Shown: piece by piece, positions 12,943 through 22,426 of the stretch | How positions within the stretch are numbered: position 1 is the stretch's first letter | Layout of the letters: each line of letters opens with the position of its first letter | DNA from: Deinococcus sp. | GTDB taxonomy: Bacteria > Deinococcota > Deinococci > Deinococcales > Deinococcaceae | Direction: 5' to 3' | Length of the DNA stretch: 64,000 bases | NCBI RefSeq assembly: GCF_018260555.1 | Contig: NZ_JAGLBB010000003.1 | Coordinates: 1 to 64,000 of the forward strand | Translations under genes and position numbers: made by a program | Notes under the pieces: generated by a model | What the model was told of the DNA's origin: nothing | The model's input: only the letters and a program-made list of their open reading frames with translations | Database searches by the model: none

Positions 12943-13012
12943 TGATACGGACTCCGATTGAATGGGCTGCAAAGACCGTTCAATCCGAACGATGCGAGTG
13001 GGAGCCGTATGA
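12943..13012. repeat. dispersed palindromic repeat, copy 5 (short form)
   Basis: This 70-bp minimal copy has left end TGATACGGACTCCGATTGAA, a loop GGGCTGCAAAGACC, the returning arm GTTCAATCCGAACG, and right end GGGAGCCGTATGA. It shows the core hairpin (ATTGAA...TTCAAT) without the longer internal modules. Confidence 0.8.
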
Positions 13013-13173
13013 GAACGGCTTGTCACGGCTAAAAATACTCTCCAGGACGCGACGGAGAAAATGAGGTACTGGACGACGTTTCTCCTTCTGCGTGCCCTCA
13101 TGATGTCGTGTGGCACACAACTCCAACAGGCGTGGAAACTCTTGATCTAGGGGCGTGCAAGTGGCGGTATTAA

Positions 13174-13196
13174 TTTGTTCGTTTGACAAACAAAAT
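13174..13196 (+). promoter_or_regulatory. candidate operator upstream of the ROK gene
   Basis: A perfect 11-nt palindrome GTTTGACAAAC (13181-13191) lies inside an AT-rich TTTGTTC...AACAAAA context 20 nt before the ROK start codon. ROK repressors of the XylR/NagC type bind AT-rich palindromes of this kind, so autoregulation is likely. Confidence 0.5.
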
Positions 13197-13210
13197 AAGG
13201 AACGCGCAAG

Positions 13211-14746
13211 ATGACCGTGCACACGTCCTACCAACCACAACCCGGTGAGCCCGTAACAGACGGAACCCTCCCGGCCCAACTCCTGCCATTCACGCCGGCC
13301 CCAGGCCCGGCCCGCCATCCGGCCCCCTGGGTCCCCCCGAGGTTCTTCCGCATGATCCGCACCGAACACCCCATCCCGGACACCCTGGACCTCGCGGCCA
13401 TCCGCGCGCGGCACACGCTGCTGCTGCTGGACCTGCTGTGGAACGGGGACCTGGCACGGGTGGACATCTCGCGGGAACTGGGTCTGTCCCGCAGCGCCAT
13501 CAGTTCCATCGTCACGGAACTGATCAGCGTCGGACTGGTACAGGAAGTCGGCACGCGCGGCAGCGGTGTCGGACGGCGCGCCACCCTGCTGAACCTCAAC
13601 ACCCGCGCCGCCGCCCTGCTCGCCATCGACCTGGGCGCCAGTCACGCCCGCGTGGACGTGCTGAACCTGCACTGCCAGTCGCTGGCCAGCCTGTCCGTGC
13701 TGCATGACATCGTCAGCGGCCCACAGGCCACCTACGACCTGCTGAGCGACCTGAGCGCCCAGGTCATGCAGGCCGCCGACATCAGCGCCGACCAGATCGC
13801 ACTCGTGGGGATCGGCGTGCCCGGCCCGGTCGACCACGACACCGGCCGCGTCGTCCTGCCCCCCAACATGCCCGGCTGGGACGGTGAGGACATCCGGGGG
13901 GCCCTGCAACGCCGCCTGAACCTCGAAGTCCTGGTCGATAACGATGCCAACCTGGGCGCACTGGCCGAGGCCCGCTTCGGCCCGCACCGGGGCACGCAGG
14001 ACCTGGTCTACGTGAAGGCCGCTACCGGGATCGGCGCGGGCATTCTGCTGGGCGGGCGCCTGCACCGCGGTGTGCGCGGCGGCGCCGGCGAGATCGGGCA
14101 CATCAGCATCAACGAGCAGGGCCCGGTCGGCCGCAGCGGCAACCCCGGCAGCCTCGAAAGCTACGCCGCCGCGCAGGTCCTCGTCACGCTGGCGCGCAGC
14201 CTGCGGGCCGCCGGCTCTCCCACCACGCTGCCCACCCCCATCACCCTGGACGACCTGCTGAACCACGCGAACACCGATCCGCTGGCCCGCGCCGTGTGGG
14301 AGGAAGCCGGGCATCACCTGGGCGTGGCGATCAGCACCACCATGAACCTGTTCAACCCGGAAGCCGTGATCATCGGTGGCCGACTCGCGCAGGCCGGAGA
14401 GGTGCTGCTGGCCGCCATCCGCGCCAGTGCCCACGCCCGCACCATGCGCATCAACGTGGACCGCACCCGCATCGAAACCGGCACGCTCGGCGCGCACGCC
14501 GGGGTGCTGGGTGCCGGGGCCATGATGCTCGATTCGCTGTTCACGCCGCGCGGCCTGCCGCACCTGTACGCCATCTCACGCCTGGCGCAGGGGAAAAGCG
14601 GCGCCGGGAGCGGTCCGGCCAGCCGGGCTCAGGCGGCCGGACCGTCCCCACCCCGGCCGCCTGAGCCTCACCCGGCACTGGCCCTGGCCGCACAGACTTC
14701 GCCCAATCGCACGAACCGCACCGTTTCGCACGGAGGAACACCATGA
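13211..14746 (+). CDS. ROK-family transcriptional regulator
   Basis: This 511-residue protein couples a winged-helix DNA-binding domain (about residues 65-135; DISRELGLSRSAISSIVTEL is the HTH) to a sugar-kinase-like ROK domain (LLAIDLGASHARVDVL, IGVPGPVDHDTGRVV, VDNDANLGALAEARFG, KAATGIGAGILLGGRL). This is the NagC/Mlc/XylR arrangement. ROK proteins normally have a CxCGxxGCxE zinc motif; here the region reads GPVGRSGNPGSLES, without the cysteines. The first 50 residues are Pro-rich and may not be translated: ATG 13352 is a possible alternative start. The gene ends in ATGA overlapping the sugar-binding protein gene, so the repressor and transporter are translationally coupled. It probably senses the transported sugar. 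Confidence 0.88.
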   Translation: MTVHTSYQPQPGEPVTDGTLPAQLLPFTPAPGPARHPAPWVPPRFFRMIRTEHPIPDTLDLAAIRARHTLLLLDLLWNGDLARVDISRELGLSRSAISSIVTELISVGLVQEVGTRGSGVGRRATLLNLNTRAAALLAIDLGASHARVDVLNLHCQSLASLSVLHDIVSGPQATYDLLSDLSAQVMQAADISADQIALVGIGVPGPVDHDTGRVVLPPNMPGWDGEDIRGALQRRLNLEVLVDNDANLGALAEARFGPHRGTQDLVYVKAATGIGAGILLGGRLHRGVRGGAGEIGHISINEQGPVGRSGNPGSLESYAAAQVLVTLARSLRAAGSPTTLPTPITLDDLLNHANTDPLARAVWEEAGHHLGVAISTTMNLFNPEAVIIGGRLAQAGEVLLAAIRASAHARTMRINVDRTRIETGTLGAHAGVLGAGAMMLDSLFTPRGLPHLYAISRLAQGKSGAGSGPASRAQAAGPSPPRPPEPHPALALAAQTSPNRTNRTVSHGGTP

Positions 14747-15978
14747 AAAAAGCACTCCTGATCGCCGCCGCCCTCGCCGTCACCACCAGCGCCTCTGCCG
14801 CTGGCAAGCTGGAAATCTTCTCCTGGTGGTCCGGCGATGAAGGCCCGGCCCTCGAAGCCCTGATCAAGATCTACCAGGCCAAGTACCCCTCTGTCACCGT
14901 GGACAACGCCACCGTCTCCGGCGGGGCCGGCACCAACGCCAAGGCCGTCCTGAAAACCCGCATGCTGGGCGGCACGCCCCCCGACAGCTTCCAGGCGCAC
15001 GCCGGTCAGGAACTCATCGGCACCTGGGTCGTCGCCAACCGCATGGAGGACCTGAGCAGCCTGTTCAAGAGCGAAGGCCTCGACAAGGTCTTCCCCAAGG
15101 ACCTGATCAAGCTGATCAGCCAGGGCGGCAAGATCTGGAGCGTGCCCGTCAACGTGCACCGCAGCAACGTCATGTGGTACAACCCCGCCAAACTGAAGGC
15201 GTGGGGCGTCACCGTGCCCAAGACCTGGCCCGAATTCATCAAGACCTGCTCCGCCCTGAAAGCCAAGGGCGTAGCCGCGCCGCTGGTCGTCGGTGAGAAC
15301 TGGACCCAGCAACACCTCTGGGAGAGCGTCATGATCGGCACGCTCGGCGCGCAGGGCTGGGAGAACCTCTGGTCCGGCAAGATGAAGTTCACGGACCCCA
15401 GGGTCGTGGGTGCCTTCACGACCTTCGGCAAGGTCATGGACTGCTCCAACAAGGACGCTTCGGGCCTGAGCTGGCAGCAGGCCAGTGACCGCATCATCGA
15501 CGGCACCAGCGCCTTCAACGTGATGGGCGACTGGGCGGCTGGGTACTTCACCACCACCAAGAAACTCGCCCCAAACACCGGTTTCGGCTGGGCGGCCGCG
15601 CCCGGCACCACCAAGACCTTCGTGATGCTGGCCGACTCCTTCGGTCTGCCCAAGGGCGCCAAGAACCGCACCGAGGCTGTCAACTGGCTGAAAGTCCTGG
15701 GCAGCAAGGCCGGCCAGGATGCCTTTAACCCCCTGAAAGGCTCAATTGCCGCGCGCACCGACAGCGACCTGAGCAAGTACAACACCTACAGCAAGAGCGC
15801 CGCCGCCGACTGGAAGAACAACAAGATCGTCGGGAGCCTCGTGCACGGGGCCGTCGCGCCCGAACGCTTCACCAGCGCCTTCGGGGCCGTGATCGACCAG
15901 TTCGTCTCCAGCAGGGACAGTGCCGGGGCCGCCGCCGCCGCGCAACAACTGGCTGTCCGCGCCGGAATCAGCAAGTAA
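14743..15978 (+). CDS. glucose-type sugar ABC transporter, substrate-binding protein
   Basis: This 411-residue secreted protein has a signal peptide (MKKALLIAAALAVTTSASAA). The mature part starts GKLEIFSWWSGDEGPALEAL, very like the glucose/galactose-binding protein of Thermus thermophilus. Other shared stretches are NVHRSNVMWYNPAKLKAWG, GENWTQQHLWESV, FNVMGDWAAGY and NPLKGSIAARTDSDLSKYN. No lipobox cysteine is seen, so it is probably periplasmic. Its ATG overlaps the ROK stop codon (ATGA). The stop codon TAA begins a dispersed repeat (TAATACGGACTCCG). Two permease genes follow after a 590-nt repeat-filled gap. The sugar is inferred from recalled similarity and could be another hexose. Confidence 0.9.
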   Translation: MKKALLIAAALAVTTSASAAGKLEIFSWWSGDEGPALEALIKIYQAKYPSVTVDNATVSGGAGTNAKAVLKTRMLGGTPPDSFQAHAGQELIGTWVVANRMEDLSSLFKSEGLDKVFPKDLIKLISQGGKIWSVPVNVHRSNVMWYNPAKLKAWGVTVPKTWPEFIKTCSALKAKGVAAPLVVGENWTQQHLWESVMIGTLGAQGWENLWSGKMKFTDPRVVGAFTTFGKVMDCSNKDASGLSWQQASDRIIDGTSAFNVMGDWAAGYFTTTKKLAPNTGFGWAAAPGTTKTFVMLADSFGLPKGAKNRTEAVNWLKVLGSKAGQDAFNPLKGSIAARTDSDLSKYNTYSKSAAADWKNNKIVGSLVHGAVAPERFTSAFGAVIDQFVSSRDSAGAAAAAQQLAVRAGISK

Positions 15979-16115
15979 TACGGACTCCGTCTGTTTCGCC
16001 GACCATCTGGAAGGGCGCCAGCTTGTCAACTCCACGCCCGGAACCCGCTTCTCTCCCACTCGCTTCGCTCGGATTGAAGGGGGCTTTGCAGCCCCTTCAA
16101 TCGGAGTCCGTATAA
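15976..16115. repeat. dispersed palindromic repeat, copy 6
   Basis: It opens with TAATACGGACTCCG, whose TAA is the stop codon of the binding-protein gene. Modules: GTTTCGCCGACCATCTGGAA, GTCAACTCCACGCCCGGAAC, CTCGCTTCGCTCGGATTGAA, a GAAGGGGGCTTTGCAGCCCC hairpin, and right end ATCGGAGTCCGTATAA. Outer arms CGGACTCCG and CGGAGTCCG are complementary. Confidence 0.9.
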
Positions 16116-16247
16116 CCCGCCCGCCTGAGCCCCTGGGGGCGCGGGCCTAATCCAGATCGCGCTTTTGCCCAGCTGTCCGGTTGTGGGTTGTGGGTTTCAG
16201 GTCACGCGGAAGTACTCCCGCGCCCTGAGCCCGCAGCCCACACCCCT

Positions 16248-16470
16248 TGATACGGACTGCCGTCTGTTTCGTTCACCACCCGTAACGCCGCCGGGTGGCC
16301 CAGTCCAGGTCCGGAACCCGCTTTTCTCCTACTCGCTCCGCTCGGATTGAATGGTCTTTTCAGCCCATTCAATCGGAACCCGCCTTATACCGACTGCCGC
16401 TCCATTCCGCCCAGGGGCGTCTGTTGTTCCTTCTCGCATCCGCTCGGATGGACCGGTCGTTGCTCACCAT
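16248..16470. repeat. dispersed palindromic repeats, copies 7a and 7b in series
   Basis: Copy 7a (16248-16390) has TGATACGGACTGCCGTCTGT, CAGTCCAGGTCCGGAACCCG, CTCGCTCCGCTCGGATTGAA and CATTCAATCGGAACCCG. It runs directly into 7b (about 16386-16470): ATACCGACTGCCGCTCC, CAGGGGCGTCTGTTG, GCATCCGCTCGGATGGACC, which resembles the start of copy 10. The pair sits inside the sugar operon between the binding protein and the first permease. Confidence 0.8.
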
Positions 16471-16568
16471 TCGATCACCCGGTCCTCGGCAGCCCGGATG
16501 CCCTCGCCCCACCCTGTTCACTGGCAGGCACGGCCAGAGGCCAGACCCGCCAGAAAGGAGGCCCGACT

Positions 16569-17689
<1,121 letters not shown>

Positions 17690-17693
<4 letters not shown>

Positions 17694-18553
17694 CCAGCGC
17701 CCCCGCCAAGGCCGCCCCGGCCCCCACTCCCCGCAAACCCATCCAGCCCGGCCGGATTGTCATGTACGCCCTGCTGGTCGTGGCCGCCCTGTTCTTCCTG
17801 GTGCCGGTGTACCTGCTGTTCGCCACCGCCCTGAAAAGCCCGGGCGCCATCAATCTCGCCACCACCTGGCACTGGCCGGCCGCGCTGAACTGGGCCAGTT
17901 TCAGTGAAGCGTGGGACAAGATCGGCGGGAACATGCTCAACAGCCTGTTCCTGGCCGTGGTCGCCACGCTGTTGAGTGCCGTGCTGGGCAGCCTGAACGG
18001 GTACGCCCTGAGCAAGTGGAAGTTCCGCGGGGCGAACACCCTGTTCGCGCTGATGCTGTTCGGGATGTTCATTCCGTATCAGGCGGTGCTGATTCCGCTG
18101 TTCCAGTTCATCAAGTCCATCGGCCTGTACGGCAGCATCTGGGGCCTGATCCTGGCGCACGTGGTGTACGGCATTCCGATCACCACGCTGATCTTCCGGA
18201 ACTTCTACGCCGACGTGCCCGACGCGCTCGTCGAGGCCGCCACCATCGACGGCGCGGGCTTCTGGAGCATCTACCGCCTCGTGATCTTCCCGATCAGCAT
18301 TCCGGGTTTCGTGGTCGTGATCATCTGGCAGTTCACGCAGGTATGGAACGAATTCCTGTTCGCGGCCACCCTGACCAACACGACCAGTCAGCCCGTCACG
18401 TACGCCCTGTCGCAACTGGCAGGCGGTCAGGCGGTCAGCTGGAACCTGCCGATGGCCGGCGCGATCCTGGCGGCGCTGCCCACCCTGCTGGTGTACATCC
18501 TGCTGGGCCGGTACTTCGTGCGTGGCCTGCTGGCGGGGTCCGTCAAGGGCTGA
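17690..18553 (+). CDS. sugar ABC transporter permease, MalG/GtsC type
   Basis: This 287-residue permease has six predicted membrane segments. A Pro/Ala-rich cytoplasmic N-terminus (first 25 residues) precedes TM1 (IVMYALLVVAALFFLVPVYL). The EAA loop reads DALVEAATIDGAGFWSIYRL. Its ATG overlaps the first permease's stop (ATGA). Together with the binding protein it forms a CUT1-type importer, but no ATPase gene is present in this operon or window, so a shared MsmK/MalK-like ATPase elsewhere must energise it. The stop codon TGA is the first triplet of repeat copy 8 (TGATACGGATTCCG). Confidence 0.93.
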
Positions 18554-18758
18554 TACGGATTCCGATTGATTCGGTGTAGTCCCGCATCAGTCCGAGCGGA
18601 TACGGGTGGCAGAGAAACGGGTTCCGGACGTGGGGCTGGCAATCCGGTGAAGTTCCGGACCTGTCAGCGAAACAAACGGAGTCCGTATGAATCAATCCGA
18701 GCGGATGCGAATCGGAAGAACAGATGCCCTGGGCGGAGTGGAGCGGCAGTCCATATGA
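18551..18758. repeat. dispersed palindromic repeat, copy 8 (composite)
   Basis: Left end TGATACGGATTCCGATTGAT holds the permease stop codon. The hairpin module is followed by the inverted module GGGTTCCGGACGTGGGGCTG, GTCAGCGAAACAAACGGAG and the end TCCGTATGA at about 18689. A second partial copy then runs on: ATCAATCCGAGCGGATGCG, GCCCTGGGCGGAGTGGAG, ending CAGTCCATATGA. It appears to be two elements fused or nested. Confidence 0.85.
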
Positions 18759-18800
18759 GCAGGGTCGGCAGGCTGCATGACAGGCCGGGCGGCGGCGGGG

Positions 18801-18806
18801 TACAGT
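18801..18806 (+). promoter_or_regulatory. -10 box of the histidine kinase gene
   Basis: TACAGT ends 12 nt before ATG 18819, with no ribosome-binding site between. This predicts an mRNA with a leader of only about 5 nt. Confidence 0.45.
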
Positions 18807-18818
18807 GCAAGGCACTTC

Positions 18819-19967
18819 ATGACGACTGCAGAGACCCTCAACGTGTTCGTCGTCGCTCCGCACCAGGGCCACGCGCTGCAACTGACGCCGCTGCTGTCAC
18901 GAACAGACGTGAAGTACGTCCCGGACGCGGAAAGCCTGCTGCGCGAATCGCACCTCGTCATTCCCGACGTGGTGCTGCTGTACACCAGCACGCCCGGCGT
19001 GCCGCTACATCAGGTGCTGCCCATGCTGCGCCAGCGCGCCGAATTGAGCGGCACGCACTGGCTGGGCGTGGGCACGCAGGGCCTGGGTGAACTGCTGGCC
19101 GCCGGGGCCGACGCCCTGATCAGCGACGCCACGCCACCCGGGGCAGTCGCCCTGCAGGTGCGGACCATGCTGGCGCGCGCGCAGCAGTACCGCGACGCCC
19201 TGCAGCGCGTGGCGAGCCTGCAACGCCGCATGGACACCTGGGAGCACGAGGAACGCGTGCGCGACCAGCTCGTGCATATGCTGGTTCACGACCTGAAAAA
19301 CCCCATCGCGGCCGTCATGGGCCTGATCGAGATCGTGCAGGACGACCCGCGCATTCCCGAGGACAACCGCGAACTGCTACAGGTCGCGCACGACGAGACG
19401 CAGCACCTGCTGCACCTCGCGGCGAACATGCTGGATGTCCGCAAGATCCAGGCCGGGAAGATGAACCTGAAACGCGAACTGATGTTCACGCCCATGTTCC
19501 GCGAGGTGATCGAGCAGGCGCGCGGCGACGTGGGCAGCGGCCTGCGCGACCGCCACGTACGCGTCGCCATCGAGTCCGACATGAGCCCTGCCAGCGCCGA
19601 CCCGGAAATCCTGCGCCGCGTCCTGGCGAACCTGATCAGCAACGCCCTGAAGCACACGACCACGGGCGGCGTGATCGCCATCCTGGTCAAGAGCATTCCC
19701 GGGGGCGTGCAGGTCATGGTCCGCGACGACGGCGAAGGCATTCCCGCCGACGACCTCCCCAACCTGTTCGCCGCGTTCGAGCAGTCCCGCCTGACCCTGC
19801 ACGGCCGTTTCGATACCGGTATGGGGCTGGCGTTCTGCAAACTGGCGGTCGAGGAGCACGGCGGCACCATTCACGTGGAATCCGAGCGCGGCAAGGGTGC
19901 CTCGTTTATTTTCACGGTGCCGCTGGCGCAGGACAACGACGACGAGGATTTCGTGGAACTGGTGTAA
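18819..19967 (+). CDS. sensor histidine kinase with N-terminal receiver-like domain
   Basis: This 382-residue cytoplasmic protein has no membrane segment. Residues 1-120 look like a degenerate response-regulator receiver (NVFVVAPHQ, VIPDVVLLYTSTPG, GADALISDATPPGAVALQVR) in which the phospho-acceptor Asp region is not clearly preserved. A coiled linker leads to the HisKA domain, with the phospho-acceptor His157 in LVHMLVHDLKNP. The HATPase_c domain has N box ANLISNALKH, G1 VRDDGEGIPA and G2 DTGMGLAFCKLAVEEHGG. No response regulator gene is adjacent, so it is an orphan kinase. ATG 18819 is chosen over 18777, which would overlap the promoter. Signal and partner are unknown. Confidence 0.9.
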   Translation: MTTAETLNVFVVAPHQGHALQLTPLLSRTDVKYVPDAESLLRESHLVIPDVVLLYTSTPGVPLHQVLPMLRQRAELSGTHWLGVGTQGLGELLAAGADALISDATPPGAVALQVRTMLARAQQYRDALQRVASLQRRMDTWEHEERVRDQLVHMLVHDLKNPIAAVMGLIEIVQDDPRIPEDNRELLQVAHDETQHLLHLAANMLDVRKIQAGKMNLKRELMFTPMFREVIEQARGDVGSGLRDRHVRVAIESDMSPASADPEILRRVLANLISNALKHTTTGGVIAILVKSIPGGVQVMVRDDGEGIPADDLPNLFAAFEQSRLTLHGRFDTGMGLAFCKLAVEEHGGTIHVESERGKGASFIFTVPLAQDNDDEDFVELV

Positions 19968-19978
19968 CGGGGACGGGG

Positions 19979-20044
19979 CCGTTTATTTCACTGACAACCC
20001 GCAACATCACCGGGTTGTCAGTGAAATAAACGGAATTCGTATTA
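19979..20044. repeat. dispersed repeat, copy 9: 23-bp perfect palindrome
   Basis: CCGTTTATTTCACTGACAAC continuing to CCG (19979-20001) is exactly complementary to 20011-20033, leaving a 9-nt loop. The right end GGAATTCGTATTA contains, on the minus strand, TAATACGAATTCCG, whose TAA is the stop codon of the following minus-strand gene. It lies between two convergent genes and probably works as a bidirectional terminator. Confidence 0.85.
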
Positions 20045-22426
20045 CTTGTTCACTTTCGTCTTGAAGCAGAGGGTGCCTGTTTCCCCTGCCGCTACATTGG
20101 TCAGGGTGGTGCTGATGGCCGTGGCAGTTCCAGAGTTGTCGGTCGGCTGGGCTGTCCCGCTGCCGCGTTTCAGGCTCAGGGTCTTGCCACCGTAGACCGC
20201 CGTCTGGAGGGTCTGCCCGGCAACCAGGGGGTCGCTCAGCTTCAGGCTGGTCAGCGCAATGGCGCTCTGGTTGGTGTAGGTCAAGCAGTATTCCAGGATG
20301 TCATCTGGTTTTGCCGATACCGAATTGCCTGCTCCGCTGCCCGCCGTGACATTACGAACTGTTTTGGTGACCTTTGTAAAGACGTGGTTGGTGGTCACGC
20401 TGGCCGAGGACGGGCCATTGTTGGTCAGGACGGTGTCGGTGCCTAGCAAGTAGGTTTTCAGACTGGCTGCGTCGGTCACTTGATTGGGGCCGCTGTAGCT
20501 GTCGCCATTCGTCGAGTCTCTGACCGGGTCAGGCAGGTCTACCGTCAGGGTGCGGGTCACGCTGCCGTTGGCGGGAATGTTGACGCGCGGCCAGGTGACC
20601 AGACCGCTCGTGGCGTTGTAGGTGCCACTGTCGCTGATGCTGGTCAGCTGGGCTGCAGGTAGGACAGGAGTGAACTGGTCGCTCAGGTCAACATCCACGG
20701 GGTCCGCCGTCGTATTGTTCGCCGTGATGGTATAGGTGACGGCGGTTCCAGCCGTGACCACCTGGGACCCACTTTTGGTGACCTTCACGGTGGTGGGGGG
20801 CGGCGTGGCAGTCAGGGTGTTGACGAAGGTGCAGGTAATGACATCGCCGAATTTGACTGTGGCGATGCTCAGGGAGGTGCCGGTACCGGAAGCGCGGGAG
20901 GTGCTCGCTGCGTCGACACAGCTGTACGACGAACTGTAGTTGCCAGGTGTTGTGACTGTCTCGCTGGAAGTCACCGTATATGGTCCGTCGCTGCGGGTGG
21001 CTGTGACGGTACTCGAGCTCAACTTAGGGGGTGCCCCCGATATTGTGATGGGGTCCTGCGTGGTCGTCGGAGCAGCAACTGTGTAGGTGGGTTTAGGGCT
21101 GATTGCCCGGAGCGTAGGGTCACTGACGTTGTAGCCGACACCCGTGCCTGTACCTGTCGTCGTGTAGGCCACATCGGCAACGCCCGCTGCCTTCTGCGTA
21201 ATGGTGGCCTGGTCGGTGACAGGATATCTCCCCTTGGGAAAAGTCTTCGTGGTTGTCACCTGACCCTGGAGCGTACCGTCGTTGGTGATGCTACAGATGG
21301 TCTGGGTTCCACTGGGAATGGCCACGCGAAAATTCCTGGTCCCCTGTGGTGATGTGTAGCCGGTTTCCCCTGGAATAGTCGTAAGGAGACCGACTGCCGT
21401 TTCAGGACGAACCAGGTATGCTGTCGGTTGGCCATTGGGGTTCACATAAGTGTCACTTTTGCACTTAAGGGTGGAAATACCGTAGGTGCCCGCCGTCAAC
21501 TCGCGCACATCTACATAGTCACCGAACACCTGGTAGGCGTTTGCCTGCCTGGCTGGGGTCGCACCGACACCAGTCACCTGCTGCGGTTTGGCTGCGCTAT
21601 CTCGCTCAGTCGTCGTAAAGTCATAGGTTCCTGTGGGTGCGCCCTTTACAGCGGTTTTTTCAAGGCAGAACGTAGTTGCCACAGTTTCAGGCTTGTACAC
21701 AACAACATCATCGACCAAGCCACTGTACGTGTAAGGGTCCTTCACCTCACTTGTAAGCTTCAAGTCGCCTGTTGCTGGAATGGTGTTAGGGAGCAGCAAA
21801 AAAAACTGAGTAGCGTCAGTTAAGCGGGCCGGGTCCCGTGCGCCGTTGGCTAAAAGAGCCACGCCGCCTTTATCCAGCATAATAATACCCTTTGTCCCAG
21901 GAGGCGCAAACGCATTGGGGTCAGTCTCGCTGGCAGGCGCGCCAGTTTTATCAAAAATCTGGGCACCATTGGCGGCGTAGATAAAACCATAGCGTTCACC
22001 GGCACTGCCCGCATTTCCAGGACTGGTATTAATGTAAGCGTAAGCGGTCCCGGCGTAAGAAATCTCAATCGTGCGGGCCGAACCTCTAGATGGCAACAGA
22101 TAGTTATTGGCAAACGTCGTGAGTAACTTGGTGTACCGCACCTGGTCACGGGTTGCAGGGGTATATACGCTATAGGGAACTAGACCGCCACCGACTCTGT
22201 CAGTAGTCGTCCAGAAGCCCTGAACGTCCGTTCCAGTGATGGTCTCTGTCGACCAGTCCCCGGATCCCTTCCAGGGAAGAAAGCCAGTATCATTCATGGC
22301 CCCACCGGTACTAGGAAGACGCGGTACGGTCGAAATACTCGGCTGAACACATCCCGTCTGCGCCCCCGCCCCGCCGGCCAGGGCCAGGGCGAGGGCCAGC
22401 ACGCCTATCACTCTCTTCTTGCTCAT
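20042..22426 (-). CDS. secreted repeat-rich surface protein with DUF11-like domain
   Basis: This 794-residue protein has a signal peptide (MSKKRVIGVLALALALAGGAGAQ). The first 400 residues carry an uncharacterised region (TGFLPWKGSGDWSTETITGT, ISYAGTAYAYINTS) with scattered cysteines. The middle is Thr/Ser-rich beta-repeat sequence. Residues about 545-690 look like a DUF11 domain (VKVTKSGSQVVTAGTAVTYT, ITANNTTADPVDVDLSDQF), and a second one follows (ILEYCLTYTNQSAIALTSLK, LSDPLVAGQTLQ). DUF11 domains occur in bacterial envelope proteins. Its ATG overlaps the stop codon of the beta-barrel gene upstream (ATGA), so the two are translationally coupled. Codon use is less GC-rich than in neighbours, hinting at transfer or fast evolution. 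The exact function is unknown. Confidence 0.8.
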   Translation of the reverse strand: MSKKRVIGVLALALALAGGAGAQTGCVQPSISTVPRLPSTGGAMNDTGFLPWKGSGDWSTETITGTDVQGFWTTTDRVGGGLVPYSVYTPATRDQVRYTKLLTTFANNYLLPSRGSARTIEISYAGTAYAYINTSPGNAGSAGERYGFIYAANGAQIFDKTGAPASETDPNAFAPPGTKGIIMLDKGGVALLANGARDPARLTDATQFFLLLPNTIPATGDLKLTSEVKDPYTYSGLVDDVVVYKPETVATTFCLEKTAVKGAPTGTYDFTTTERDSAAKPQQVTGVGATPARQANAYQVFGDYVDVRELTAGTYGISTLKCKSDTYVNPNGQPTAYLVRPETAVGLLTTIPGETGYTSPQGTRNFRVAIPSGTQTICSITNDGTLQGQVTTTKTFPKGRYPVTDQATITQKAAGVADVAYTTTGTGTGVGYNVSDPTLRAISPKPTYTVAAPTTTQDPITISGAPPKLSSSTVTATRSDGPYTVTSSETVTTPGNYSSSYSCVDAASTSRASGTGTSLSIATVKFGDVITCTFVNTLTATPPPTTVKVTKSGSQVVTAGTAVTYTITANNTTADPVDVDLSDQFTPVLPAAQLTSISDSGTYNATSGLVTWPRVNIPANGSVTRTLTVDLPDPVRDSTNGDSYSGPNQVTDAASLKTYLLGTDTVLTNNGPSSASVTTNHVFTKVTKTVRNVTAGSGAGNSVSAKPDDILEYCLTYTNQSAIALTSLKLSDPLVAGQTLQTAVYGGKTLSLKRGSGTAQPTDNSGTATAISTTLTNVAAGETGTLCFKTKVNK

